64,000 nt of DNA from Rosa chinensis (GCF_002994745.2 NC_037091.1:6224001-6288000); one strand, 5' to 3'; positions 1 to 12,444 are shown, counted from the stretch's first letter. Notes: generated by a model not told the origin, from the sequence alone. Numbers and translations are program-made.

Positions 1-1690
1 GGCTTTACTAATCTACTTAACTCCAGAATGTTCATCAAATAAAGTCTTGTTAGAGCAAATCATTAGATATAGTGAGATATAACAAAAGATGTATTCAACT
101 CAAACAACCCACAGGTAAATCCGAGGAGACAATCACCAAAACAGAAACAATGTAGCCTAATCCACCCACATGTAAAAATAACTAACCAGGATACTATATG
201 ATAGGCTTTAGCCTTACAAGTCACGACCTTTATTCTTATGCAACCTTCAGAAATGAGCTAAGAATCACAAATTCTTAGTATTTATAAAGTCATCTATGAA
301 ATGGGGAAGCTTTATGGGCTAAGAGAAAAGAAAACCCAAGATTATTGGCAACTCAAGTTCTTCAAACCCCTCTTTTTAAGTACTCAACTTTCACCAAATT
401 TAACCGAGGGAACTCTACAGAGACCAAAACCCAGATGCAATATGAGAAAACGAAGAAAACCCTCATTTTACTTTTGAACATACCTCTGAGGAACCCAGAA
501 GAGAAGTGAAAGTTGACTCACCGAGTCGATATGTCGGAGGAAGAAGACTGAAACTGAACCGGGTCTAATTCGAAGCCTTTCATTTACAACCGCGGGTTTT
601 CGATAGGGGTTTGGATACTCTTAACCCGGCCCAACCCGAATTTCCTCAATCCACAAACTTTTTAGAAGCAATTTTGATGGAACAATTTCAATCACATTCA
701 AAGCAATGTGAGATCAGAGTCAACCTCCTTCTGCTTCTCCGTGGACTCACCATCAACGGTGTCGATCAAATCGAGACCGTTGCGAGCGTGGTTACGTAAT
801 CCACTATTAATCAGGCAAACACTGATATTGTCTTTAACTTAATCAATTATTAGCCGAAAGATTTTACTAAACGATCTCACTATAATTAATCATAGGCCAC
901 AATCACTTTATATGTTGCATTTTTATTTTTTTTTATACAGAGTTTTTTCAATCTTCAACATTAATAATACCCATCACACCACCTTCCATCACAATGAGAC
1001 AAACCATACCACGAACGAAACTTGTTTATTAATGTTGAAAACCCTAATATACCATCCTATACATGTTTAAAACCCAAGAGCGAAATGTCTTTTGACAAAG
1101 AAATATCGCCCCCCGCCGTGATCACTCGAATTTCCCATGAGAACAAATGTGAACCCGACAAGGGGTTTCTTTTCGTTTTTAAAATATCTTGAATTTGAAA
1201 GCATAAGTAAACCCTCTTCCATTAAGATTTTCCGTTCCATATGTACTTAGTCCCCAAGTCGGCGCATAAGAAAACAGAAGGAAGATACTTGTAGCTTTCT
1301 TGTTCAAATGGTAATCGTTGGCGGCAAGAATAATATGCAATGGAGTAGAAATATTGTCAACAAAAGAATGGTAGCAGCTTGGTCGATCTGGTCAAAATTA
1401 TCAATATATTTCATGAATTTAGTCCTATAACGATTCAACACCATCCATCTATTAATTCGATCGTGAAAATATTTTCCCAGAAATATATTAATATATTGTA
1501 GTAGGAACGTGTTACTTGGGAGGTCAAGCCTCATGACTCAATTAATTAGATATATGTTGCTTAAATTTCTAAAGAGAAGACTTATCATATAACGTGTTAG
1601 CTAAGCACAAAGACTCGAGCGTCTTCAGTCTTTAGAAGTAACAGCTTAAAGTCATTCATGGCCAAGTGGCCAACCATACCCGAACAAAAT
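1..1690. other. Flanking DNA without a recognised gene
   Basis: I see no supported gene here. A 62-codon open frame at 611-799 (+) has somewhat higher GC than its surroundings and could be a decayed exon, but I recognise no family and no splice sites define it. The rest is AT-rich, with homopolymer runs near 928. Confidence 0.4.
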
Positions 1691-1692
1691 GC

Positions 1693-1712
1693 TACTCTAT
1701 AAATACCCCTAT
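1693..1712 (+). promoter_or_regulatory. TATA box of the first potato inhibitor I gene
   Basis: A TATAAATA motif lies in this short stretch, about 100 bp upstream of the ATG at 1800. That spacing suits a plant class II promoter with a short 5' UTR. No other upstream element is assigned. Confidence 0.55.
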
Positions 1713-1799
1713 AAACACACATGTATCTATCGGAAAACTATAAACACACATATATAGAATCTAGAGGAAGAAAGCAAGGGAAGGATATAACAAGCAAGC

Positions 1800-1848
1800 A
1801 TGGGTTCAGAATGTGAAGGTAGAGTATTATATCATACGTGTAGATATG

Positions 1849-1886
<38 letters not shown>

Positions 1887-2158
1887 GTTTTTCTTTTATT
1901 AATTCTTTTAGAACCTACACAATTCAAGCTCTTAAAATGATTTTTTCTTTTTTTGCAGGTAAAGGTTCATGGCCGGAGCTTGTTGGAGAGCATGGGGAGG
2001 TTGCCAAAGGGAAAATTGAGAGAGAGAACCCTAATGTGACTGCTAGGATTGTAGTTGACGGAGAAATGTACGTCATTACCGACTACGATTGCTTTAGGGT
2101 TTGGGTTTGGGTTGACAAAGACGATGGAACTGTCGTAAAAACTCCGATTATCGGTTAA
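1800..2158 (+). CDS. Potato inhibitor I family serine protease inhibitor (2 exons)
   Basis: Small inhibitor of subtilisin/chymotrypsin-type serine proteases (Pfam potato inhibitor family, MEROPS I13), usually a plant defence protein. Exon 1 is 1800-1818 and exon 2 is 1959-2158; the codon GAA-G|GT spans the junction, with a GT donor and a TTTTTGCAG acceptor. The predicted protein is about 72 residues, normal for the family, and lacks a signal peptide. Family hallmarks are the N-terminal K-G-S-W-P-E-L-V-G and the C-terminal VVKTPIIG. The reactive loop is unusual. Aligned with eglin-type inhibitors, P1 is Thr before the conserved Asp, and two basic residues that normally brace the loop are replaced (D at P3', W at P8'). 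The loop may therefore be weak or have a new target. A (TA)n tract fills part of the intron. Two better-conserved paralogues lie at 25.5 and 27.1 kb. Confidence 0.85.
1851..1882. repeat. (TA)n microsatellite in the inhibitor intron
   Basis: An uninterrupted run of TA dinucleotides inside the single intron of the inhibitor gene at 1800-2158. It is likely to vary in length. Confidence 0.9.
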
Positions 2159-2159
2159 C

Positions 2160-3020
2160 TGATATGCTTGTTAAGGGCAAGCATTTCCATGCACTATTGG
2201 TCATAACCACCATTGTTATTATCATTAATTGTTCCTTGTTTAGTTCTTTTCATATTTTTTTCTTTCAGAAAAGAGAATTCAATATTATTGTTATTTTCAT
2301 GTTAAAATAAGGAGTTTTTATTCCCTTTTTTGTGCAATAAAACCATTGTATACGTTATCTGTACGATTTACATGAAATCAACTGTCATGATTGAAAGTAG
2401 TGTGCAAGTTCTGAAATCGATCGTTGCATAGTTTTGTTATTTTGTTGGGTTCTCTATATTGTTCCTTCACACAAGAACAATAAATTAAGCAAGTCTCCAA
2501 CAACTTCAGAATGAACGAGCTAGCTAGCTTTGCATATTTGTCGACTCTTCAAGTGAACAAGTAGGAAGAAGAGGGGGTTCTGTAGGGTACCTTGATGTAT
2601 GTCATACCCTTTTTTTAATTTTTTTTTTATAGTAAATTAATGCAGTAGAAACCTATTGAACCGGTTAACAAGTTACACACTTAAATGTTGACATGTGTCA
2701 TTTTAAAAATAAAATTTACTATATTAACAACACATTCTTTCTTGATATGTAATATTATTCAGAAACAAGTAATAAATAATGTCAAAATAATAAATTACAC
2801 CTAGTAGAACTAAAATTACGACTCATGACCACACTTATTATGGTTATTGTAACTGAGTGGTCAAAGATGTAAATATCATAGTAGGACAACTTTTATCAAA
2901 TGGATAACATTGATTATCAAATGGAGTACCTCCTTACAATAATGAGTACTTACATATATTTTGCTCTAATATTAAGTTTACTATGTTCACAACACAAATG
3001 TACGTTGTCAGAATTGTAAA
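2160..3020. other. 3' flank of inhibitor gene, AT-rich, no gene seen
   Basis: This stretch contains the probable 3' UTR of the inhibitor gene, with AATAAA-like signals near 2335, followed by AT-rich sequence with poly-T runs near 2610. I see no coding frame or element ends. Confidence 0.4.
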
Positions 3021-3039
3021 ATGGTTGATAATCTTGTTG

Positions 3040-3766
3040 TAAATGATATAGTTTTTGAAGTAGTCACTACAAATAGAACAAAAGTTACCACTTTTACATC
3101 AATTGTTGTGGGTCTTGGTAACATGTGTAGTCATTGTAGTAATCATTTCATTAATGATAAAAACATAAAGATTTACCACTCTGACAACAAATTTGTTGTC
3201 GCACTTGCTTAATTGTCCACAAACTAGTATGTTAGTTTAAGTGGAATAATTACTACAAATAGAACAAAAATGACCATTTTTATATCAATTGATGTGGATT
3301 GTGGTAAAATGCATACTCATTAAAGTAATCATCTCATTAATGATAAAAACATAAAGATTTACCACTCTGACAACAAATTTGTTGTCAAACTTGTTAAATT
3401 GTCCATGAACTAGTAAATAGGTTGTAGATGGAGTAATTACTTCAATTAGAACAAAAATTATCGTTTTTATGTCAATTGTTGTAATTTGTGGTAAATTGTG
3501 TCGACTGAAAGTAATTACAACTTCAACAATGGAAATTACATAATATATTACTTAAATTACGCAAAGGAGAACTTTATTACAACAATGAGAACATACATGC
3601 TTTTAGTTCAAATATAATGGTTTACTTATATGATAACACATTGTACTAACATTTGTAAATTAGTTAAAAAAACAGTAATAACAAGTTGTACGTGAAGTAG
3701 TTACTACATCTAAAACAAAGATTATCTATTTTTAAATTAATTGTTGTGGTTGTAGTAAAATGCATG
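3040..3766. repeat. Degenerate tandem repeat, about 180-190 bp period
   Basis: Three to four diverged copies of a unit recur from about 3055, 3245, 3430 and 3695. Each starts with a TACTACAAATAGAACAAAA-like block, followed by a TCAATTGTTGTGG-like block. The first two copies also share an 18-bp perfect palindrome, GACAACAAATTTGTTGTC, at 3183-3200 and 3369-3386. The 62-codon frame across the first copy is a by-product of the repeat, not a gene. Similar word use appears in the MITE at 28749-29130, so this may be a related non-coding element. Confidence 0.6.
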
Positions 3767-5686
3767 TGACTTGATACACATTTGCGCAAGCGTACGTATC
3801 ATTGTCAAGATAGGGAAGTATAATGCCCAAAGTTATCATACCATGAGGATCAGTGGCTAACCCACAATCCTTGGGTAGTTGGAACTAAAGTCACAAGCAA
3901 ATAAAGGAAAGTAAACAAATAAAAAGGCTAATCTAAGGCACCAAGCCTTAGCAATGCTCGGCTTTGGTTTTCACCAATGCCTAATCAAAACTAAGACCTA
4001 GTGATGACTATTTACAATGAGGTAGAAATTGTCATTAAACATTGTGATTGTAATTTCTAAAAAGACTAAGTCAAAAACTAAATTAACAACAACAACTAAA
4101 AACAAAGAAAAAACTAAAAGAGAGATAGAATTGGGTACTAGGGATCACTCTCTAGCAATTTCAATGCAACGAACACATTTTAAGCAAACAAACATATCTT
4201 CATGAGAACCAAATCCCGTACTTAATGCCGGTCAAGGCCACTAAGCCGAATTTCCTTGAGGGTATTCACATTTTCGATTAAGACAAATATGAACTCTCTA
4301 ACTCATGAATTAATACCCTACCAGAGCTATCAAAACATGAGCTAAAGGCGTAGAGCTCTAGAAATTAGGGATTTAAGCATGAAATAGTTACAACCTAAAA
4401 TGTAATGATTATGTAGTTCTCTACCTAATGCCGGTTAAGGCCACTAAATCAATTTCTCTTATTTGGTATCCATTCTTCCAGTTAAGGTAAGAATGAACTC
4501 TCTAACCCTAATCATTATGTCTTGTTAGGGCCACAAAGGCGAAGGGCACAAGAAAATATAAAGTTAGGCAATCATTAATTCTCGATTAAGCAACTACTTG
4601 ACACACCACACTAATTATTACATGAAGCTAGTGAACAAAAGAACCACTAATTGTACCACACAACACAAATCTCAAAACATAATAAAGAGAGTGGTCAATT
4701 CCCTAAAATTTATGCATCAAGAATCAATTGACATAGTAATTAGAGTGCACCCATATGAAAATATATTATTTATCACTTGAAAATATGTTCATTACATCAA
4801 AATTGAGCTAGAGTTAGAAACCCTAGCCCCCAAAAGTAACTACCCACAACCCCATATTCATGAACATCAAAATTACAAAATTCAAATAGCAAAGAGTAAA
4901 GAAGTGTAGGAGAAAACAAGGATAGTCATATATAGCTATGAAGCTAGCATGACTAGCCTTGAATTACAACTCCCACAAAATACCCAAATCTTGAATCTTG
5001 TAGAAATTGAGTCCCTTGATGGATCCTTGAAGCTTTGTATGAGTAATCCTTCAAATCTCAAAACAAAATAGAAAGAAAAGAGGTAAGAAGGAGAGGAGAG
5101 GTGAGTGAGAGCAGCCCAAAGGCTGCCCCCAATGGTAGTGTGCGGCGCTGCTGTTGGTTCTCCCGTTAAGAAGAGAATAGGATGAATATACAGTGAGACA
5201 TGGGTGGCAGCCTTGTGGTCTAGAGGAAGATAATGGGTAAGGAACACGTGGCTGGTAGTGATGAGATGAAAAGGACAATCGGCGTGCTGCACATTTGATC
5301 TAATGGCCAACATTCAATTAACCAAATGGTTAATTGATAAGAGAAAGGTGTTGCATGACATGTGCTGCATAACAATCAAACTATTGGTAACAAATTAATT
5401 GACTAATCAATCAATGATTGATTAATTAATTAGCCACTATTTATTAATCTTTCTTCTTTTCTTTTTTTTCCATAGCGTTGACCATAGTTGATGGCGACGA
5501 CAATTTCGTTCTTTTGTCGAAATACTCCAATTTGCACAATTTCGCACCATTTTATCTTATTTCCGCAACTCCGCTTATTTCCTACTAAATAAATAAAAGT
5601 GGATTAGTTACATAATAATTGACTTAAAGATTAGCTTAATTATCGTGTTTTAGATACAATTACATGCATAGAAATGCGTGTAATCA
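3767..5686 (-). repeat. 3' LTR of the Athila-like element (1.92 kb)
   Basis: Nearly identical to 12445-14382, with scattered substitutions and small indels throughout. On the plus strand it starts TGACTTGATACAC and ends GTGTAATCA. Open frames at 4936-5313 (minus) are shadows inside the LTR and recur in the other copy, so they are not genes. Confidence 0.88.
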
Positions 5687-8550
5687 CACCCCCACACTTG
5701 AACTTTGCTTGTCCTCAAACAAACTAAATGAAATCTAATCCGAAAATCTACTAACTCACAAACTTAAAAAGAAGTATAGTATTAGCCTTTCCAACCATAA
5801 CCCTCAGAGAACTAATTATGTATATGACCATGAGGTTGACAAAGCACAACATAAGATTTTTGAATTTGTAAGGCAATTAAGATGCACATATGAGAAATGC
5901 TCAAGTATATGCATGTGTTGACCATGTGTCAAATCCATCCACCACAATCAAATGGGCATATAGAAGACCCAACATAACCCACTAAACTCACATAGGTTCA
6001 CTAAATATTACTGCTCAAGTGTTTAGGGACTATATGTGTTTCACTCAAAAACAATTTCACAACACGCGCCGTCATATGCTTGCTCCTTGATCTCATGTCC
6101 TCTAGGTAGCTCACAACTTTCAAGATCAAGAGGTCTTTTATTTGATTGTAATTGGGCTAAGGGCAAGTGGCTATAAGAAATGAAGGATAGGGAAAACAAA
6201 GTCCATGTAAGCCCATGAAGCGATTCTCTCTTGTAGAGATTTAAGACTTTTGTTTTCGAATACTAACTCACTCATTCTAATCCCAACATATAACCCACGC
6301 TAAACTATGTACGATACTTTACTTTCTTTCTATTTTTAGATTTTCTTCTATTTGACTTTCTCGTTCTTTCTTTTTTCGTTTCTTTTCAAACAACTTTTTT
6401 TTCTTTTTTTTTTCCTCGAAACTTTCTTTTCTAAACAAAATCACTCACCCCCACACTTATTCTTTTGTGACCTCACACTTTTGACTTTTTCTTTTCTTTG
6501 AAAGTACTCAAATATAAAGTCATTCTCTTCAAACGCTTCACCAACTATCATAGAATGGTAGGATAAAACTGTATAGGCTAGGTAGGAATTTGTGGTGCGA
6601 ATGAACAAAAAGGCTAAATATATAAATAGGCTCAAAGTGGCAATCTAGTGGTAAATATCTTTGAGCACGTGCTTCTTTGGCTATGGTGGTATTAAGCTTA
6701 ATGCCTCAATCCTTTCTATCCCATCGTAAGCTAACATGTAGCCTCGAGAGGTCTCAAGCAAGTTTTAGATAAGCAACGTCATGGAATTGTACACACATGA
6801 AAGAATAAGTGAATGAACGATGCATACACTATAGATATAGGCACAAAAGCTGACAAATAAGGGCATGCAAGTCAATCAAATCATCTATATGCTTATCTTA
6901 TTATGATGAACCAACCTAACCGTAGGCTATGTGCACACATATAGTCAAGCATAGATCACATATGCACTCAATTACAAAAAAAAATTCAAAGTCCTAGATC
7001 ATGCTCAATCTATCCACAATCACAACAAGTTAAGTCCATAGCTCGTCATTGGAGTTGGAAAAAGGCATTAACCACTAAAACATAATTACAAAAAGTTAAT
7101 CTTTTTTTTTATAATTTTTTTCTTAGGCACTCAAGCCCTTACCTCCACACTTAAAACCAACATTGTCCTCAATGTTGTAAAGTGAGCTTGAAAGCTAAAA
7201 TCCGTGTCGGATTTAGGCATGAGAGTGAAGTCTGGGTGAAGGCACACAAATTAACTATGAAAATGAAAATCTAAATGTGGAGAAAAGTTACGAAAACCCC
7301 CTTTGTAGAACCTCTATTGCTCACGACCTTCGAGAAGACTAATATGAGACACTAACCTCAAGGCTCAAGGCCTTGACTTCCTTAACGTATACTTCAAGCT
7401 AGCTTTAGGTGCTCATGAAAGATCGACTCCATTGAGAAATATATAGTGTCTAAAGAGCAATGCGTCACAAATAGGTCACCAAAGAATAAGGACAAGGTCC
7501 TCCATTAAGATCATAGGCCTTCCACCTCCAACATAACTCCCAGCTTCCTATAATAACCTCCATTGAAGAATTGAAGTGTAAGAAGTCCAACCAACCCGAG
7601 TGAACAAAAACTAGTGAGTGCAGAAAACTTCTAGAAATGACATTTCTGTCTATTAATGTCCATATGTCAAAATCAGAAAGTGATAAGTAAGTGAGACCCC
7701 TTGAATTGGAAAGTAGACTCAGAGAGCTTTCTATCCATATAAAGTGAGCTGCCTATCTCCAACTGAGATGAAAACCAAAGCTGGTCAAAATTGCCAATCT
7801 ATCATGAAGACTTCTGCTGACCCTTAGTCACCAAAACTACAATAAGTCGGGATCCAAAGGCGTAAACAGAGTGAGATCAATTGGAAATGAAAGTAGACTC
7901 ATGAAGATAACTTCTATTAAAATTTCACTGGAAAATTAATTCTGAGTCAAAAGTCGTTGGCCTCCAAACTCACTGTTGTGTTCTGCAGTTTTTGCTATGC
8001 CTTGTTTCTAACCTCTGTCACTAAATATGAAGCTAGGAAGGTTCAAATTAAAATTTTTTTTACCAGCATATAGAGGACTTGTGAATATATATCTTGAAAA
8101 ATTGAAGCTCCAAATTGCTTTATATGTAGAGGGTGTAGCTTCTCAAAGTCACTCTACAGTAGCTGTCTCTGTTCTGACCTCCATGCATTGACCACTAAAT
8201 AACTGGAGTTCTAATAACTAAAAGTGGCTCAAATTTTGGCACAAGATAGTAGACATATAGAAAAATGGTCCCACAAAATTTCAGCCCAAAATAGCATATA
8301 TAATGGAAGCTATAGTCACCCAAAGTCAACTAAATATTCTGGACAGAAACTGCTCACTACCAAATTAATTCTCCTTCATATTTTCAACTCCATACACCTC
8401 ACATCCTCCTACAAATGACTCAAAATCTTTATTCACCACAAAAATAAACTAAGAAATAAATAAATACTACCGCTGATGTGCTAGGGTTGCCTCCCTAGCA
8501 AGCGCTTTGTTTAAGGACTTCATTGCCGGTCCATATAGAACATGATTTTG
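5687..8550 (-). other. Internal non-coding part of the Athila-like element
   Basis: This lies between the gag-like ORF and the 3' LTR in the minus reading. It begins with the polypurine tract (CACCCCCACACTT on the plus strand). The first 310 bp or so are an inverted match to 10170-10476. The remainder is AT-rich without a sustained frame. The block GGGTTGCCTCCCTAGCAAGC near 8484 resembles a sequence seen in many plant non-autonomous retroelements, a match I make from memory. Confidence 0.55.
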
Positions 8551-9974
8551 TCAAGGTGGATACTTCTCAAGTACGAGCACCCTATTGTTTGGGGCTAAGG
8601 GACTCTTTGACGTGTCATAGAGGCAAGACCAAGAGTTACATAAGTATACTCCAATTGGTGGCCAAAAGTGTTGCTTCCTAGCCTTCCTCTTCTTCTCAAT
8701 TATTCTTGTAGGAGCTAAACTTGTCTTCTCCTTCAAAGGTGGTGTAGAAATGATAATCCTTGGAACAATAGGTGGTAGACTCTCTTGAGAGTGATGGAAA
8801 ATAATAAGTGCAAGTGCTCCAATTCCTTTCCAATCCACCACCTCAGTGTAGAAACATTGACCACTTAGTGGTGGATTGAGAGGTAAAAATACCTTAATCT
8901 CAATCTTCCCATTAAGAACATAAGTGCTCAATGTCCTACTCTCCATCTTGGGAAGCTCATGATGGATCTCCATGGATTTGGGAGGAGAGAAAATCCTTGG
9001 CTCTTCAATTTCTTCATCATCACAAGCTATTGAATGACTCTCTTCCTCCTTGGGAACATCGGCCTCAATGAATAAAGGTTTATGGTATATGACTTGAAGC
9101 TCCGCATCCTCCTCGATGAACAAGGGATTATGGTGTATAACTTCAAACTCCGCATCCTCCTCACTAGACAAGACATCATCTTCTTCAGAATCATCTTCAA
9201 ATATCTCACATTCATTTGGAAGCTTAGATTTTCAATATTGTACCCATTCCGCCGAACTGTAGTCTCTCACCCCACTTGCATTGAAACTTTCATAACCAAG
9301 CTCACTTTCTTGTACATCAACATCACTATCATCATTTTCAACTTGCATAAAGGACTCTTGCTCAATATGCTCGATATACACTTCTTCTCTTGAAATAGGC
9401 TCCACTTGATTAAAGAAAGATTCATGCTCATAAATGGTGAAGGGTGGCTCTTGTGCAAAACTTGCTTCTAGTTGCTCATTGGAATGTATAAGCATTTCTT
9501 GAGAAGCTTGCAATCGAGGTTGGGACGCTTGCAATTGAGCTAGCAATTCTTCAAAAGAAGGCCTCCTAGACTCATACACTTGCTCATGAGGATATGCTTC
9601 GGGAACCACAGTCTCTTGTGAATTCTAGCTTGAGAGGCTTGTAATAGATCTCGGGAGGCTTGCAATTGAACTAGTAGTCCTTCAACGAATTCCTTCCTAA
9701 GCTCATAAGCTTCATCTTGTGGATATGCATCGGGTACAAATGTCTCTTGATACACGCCCATCTTGCACTCACACTCTTGCATAAAATTCTGGCACTCAAA
9801 TTTTAAAGAGCACTCAAAAGGTGAATGCCACAGAGAATTACACAAAGCACAAGTTTCATTGCAAGAAAACATAGAACCCACCGCATGAGAATTCCACTCT
9901 TGATGACCTCCACCATAGAAGTTTTCTTGCTCATATCCCCTTGGGTCGTCCCATCCATACCTCCATTGATCCAT
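8551..9974 (-). pseudogene. gag-like ORF with CCHC zinc knuckle, frameshifted
   Basis: Three overlapping minus-strand frames (9974-9540, 9609-9232 and 9171-8551) follow one another and look like one original ORF broken by frameshifts. Near its N-terminus the first frame has a CX2CX4HX4C knuckle (C-A-L-C-N-S-L-W-H-S-P-F-E-C), the nucleic-acid-binding motif of Gag-type proteins. Two copies of a repeat (A-Y-P..E..Y-E..R..., then L-L-x-Q-L-Q-A-S) fall either side of the first frameshift. Acidic stretches follow, and the end is basic and proline-rich. There is no protease or RT domain. It probably encoded an RNA-packaging protein for a non-autonomous element, but the exact family is uncertain. Confidence 0.6.
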
Positions 9975-10169
9975 AGCTCAATATGATAAGAAAATAAGCA
10001 CCTATGAGTTCCCAAAAGTAAGATTAGTAACCAAAAAAATTAGAAAATATAAAATTAAAAACTAAGCAAACAAAATAAACAACTTTTTTTTTTTTTTCAA
10101 AATAAAGAAACAAAAATATGCTAATGTGACCTAAAGAACCGATTCACCAAGGGATTAAGGCTATTAAAC

Positions 10170-12367
10170 CTATGTGAGTTTAGTGGGTTATGTCGGTCCT
10201 CTATATACCTATTTGATTGTGGTGGATTGATTTGACATGTGGTCGAAACATGCATATACTTGAGCACTTCTCACATGTGCATCTTAATTGCCTTACAAAT
10301 TCATAATTCCTATGTTATGCTTTGTCGACCTCATGGTCATCTACATAATTAGTTCTCCGAGCGTTATGGTTGGAAAGGCTAATACAATACTATTTTTATG
10401 TTTGTGAGTTTGTAGATTTTTAGATTTTGTCTTATTTAGTTTGCTTGGGGACAAACAAAGTTCAAGTGTGGGGGTGTGATTACACGCATTTTTATGCGCG
10501 TAATTACAGTCTAAACACTAGAACTAAGCTAATCTCTAAAGTAATTATTATGTAATTAATTTATTTTTATTTATATTGTAGAAAATAAGCGGAGTTACGG
10601 AAATCATGAGAAAATGACGCGAAATGGAGCAATTCGGAGTTTTGAGAAAAATGACGAAATTGTGGAAATCTTAATTGAGCAATTAAGTTAATTGATTAAT
10701 GCAATTTAGCCTAATTGGTTAATTAAGCACAAAACAGTACGTGCAGCATGTGCAAGGAATGATGGGCACCCATTACTTAATTATTCATTTGGCACGTGGT
10801 AGAGATACAATTAAACATTGGAGTCTAATTATACTAGGAGAAACAACCGCGTTTCTTACTTTCTTTACCCACCATCACCTTATTTTCCCTCCTTGGCCAC
10901 TCAAGTGCTGCCACCTCAACCATTTTCTTATCTTCTTTCCATTCTCTCCCAGCCACACCGAGGATAGGAGATGAGGATCAATTAGAAAATCCATCATCAT
11001 TCTCTCAACCCTACAGAAGCTACAGCGCCGCATCCCATTCATCCTTCCTCTCGATCTTCAACAGTGCCGCAACCACCCTACCCCATATCCTTACCAAGAT
11101 TCCTCATTCTCATTTTTCCTCTCCTCACCAATTTCTTCTCCTCACCAAGATCTACCTCACCAAAATTCCTCATTCTCATCTTTTCTTCTCCTCACCAAGA
11201 TCCACCTTACTAAAATTTCATATTCTCATCAATTTCACAAGATTCAAAGGGGAAGCCCAAGCATCAAGAGCTTCATCATTATCAAGTTTGGGTAAAAGTG
11301 GGGAGCCATAAATCAAGGCTAGCCATAATTGCTTTATTGCAATTTTTGGCTTGTTCTTGTTACTCCTACTTCTCTTCACTTTGTTCCTCTTTAAATTATG
11401 TATTTGTTGTTAGTTTTGTGATGGGTAGTGAGTAGTTTTGTTGTTGGGGGCTATGGTTGTGTGCCCTAGCCCAAATCTTGTGTAAAAGATGCTTATTTTA
11501 ATGTAATGATGCAATTTTCATATGATGGATGTTTATGTATATTTTTGTTGGGTTAAAATGCATGTCTAGGAGCCTAGTCAACTCTAGGGTGTATATTTTG
11601 AGCATGTCTAGGATGGAGTTAGAGGCTTGACCCCCTTTAATTCCTAAGCTAGAAACCTTCAGTTTCCTATTCGAGGGGTTATAAGCATGTTGATTTACAC
11701 CAATTGCGTGAATGCGCGGGCGGGTCGTTTAGTAGTCTAATTCCTTGATCTTTAGGCCTCTTGATGTGAATTAGAGACCCTTGAACCTGCTCTAATTCAT
11801 GCTAAGTGAGTTCCTACGACCCTTGAACTGGAGTAGGAATACCATGAAAGGGAATTTCGGTCCTTGAGCCTTGAACCGCCTTGGATACGACTACCGCTAA
11901 AGTAGGAAATTTGAATCTACATTAGATTAGCTTCCAACACATAAGATTTGGGTGAAGGAACCTCCCTAGCACTAAGCATTCTCATTATATTGTTCACACT
12001 TTTCTAGTTTAATTTCCTTGCATTTTTATTAATCGCTTTGCATTTTATTATTTTTTGTTAAGTTCAAATCAACTCTCAAACATTAAATCAATCGACTCAT
12101 TTGTGTATACCCACCTTGAGGCTACAAGTTAGTGGCTTTGAATAGCCTTTGTGTGAGCTAAGCGGAGCATTGCCAAGGTTTGGTGCCTTGCTTGTTTATA
12201 GTTTTTATTTTACTTTTTATTTTTCTTGTGTGATTTTAGTATCCTACCCCCAATTATCTTGGTAATTAGGTCCAACACCTAATCTCCGAGATACGATAAA
12301 CTGAGGTCCAACTACTTCCCTTACTTGACATGATTCGTACGCTTGCGAGAGTATATGATTCAAGTTA
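10170..12367 (+). mobile_element. Inverted, diverged 3' end plus LTR of a related element
   Basis: 10170-10476 is the reverse complement of about 5687-6000 with visible divergence, and includes the polypurine tract GTGTGGGGGTG. From 10477 (TGATTACACGC) to 12367 (TTCAAGTTA) lies an LTR about 1.89 kb long. It aligns end to end with the reverse complement of the outer LTRs but is clearly more diverged than they are from each other. It is therefore from a different copy or subfamily and lies in opposite orientation inside the element. The last dinucleotide is TA where CA is expected. The 77-codon frame at 10741-10974 is a shadow. Confidence 0.8.
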
Positions 12368-12444
12368 ATGGATAGTGATATAGTGGTAAGTATTCCTGCC
12401 TGTCACGCGGGTGACCCGGGTTCGATCCCCGGCAATGGCGTCAT
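12368..12444 (+). tRNA. tRNA-Asp(GTC)-like sequence at the primer-binding site (pseudo-tRNA)
   Basis: The sequence has a recognisable D-arm (TAGTGGTAAGTA), an anticodon arm with loop CTGTCAC (anticodon GTC) and a T-arm (GGGTTCGATCCCC), ending GGCAATGGCG-TCA. The 5' acceptor strand does not pair with the 3' strand, so a working tRNA is unlikely. Position explains it. Read on the minus strand, it starts one base after the 5' LTR, exactly where a PBS should be, but extends through nearly the whole tRNA instead of the usual 18 nt or so. At its other end it abuts the inverted LTR at 12367. It is best read as a reverse-transcribed primer tRNA fixed in the element. Confidence 0.75.

Noticed and set aside
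4936..5313. 125-codon minus-strand open frame, with a close match at 13624-13857
   Set aside because: Both lie in the two LTRs of the same retrotransposon; the frame is not kept between copies and has no known domain.
12368..12444. Functional nuclear tRNA-Asp gene
   Set aside because: The 5' acceptor strand does not pair with the 3' strand, and the position between LTR ends explains it as a primer-derived sequence.
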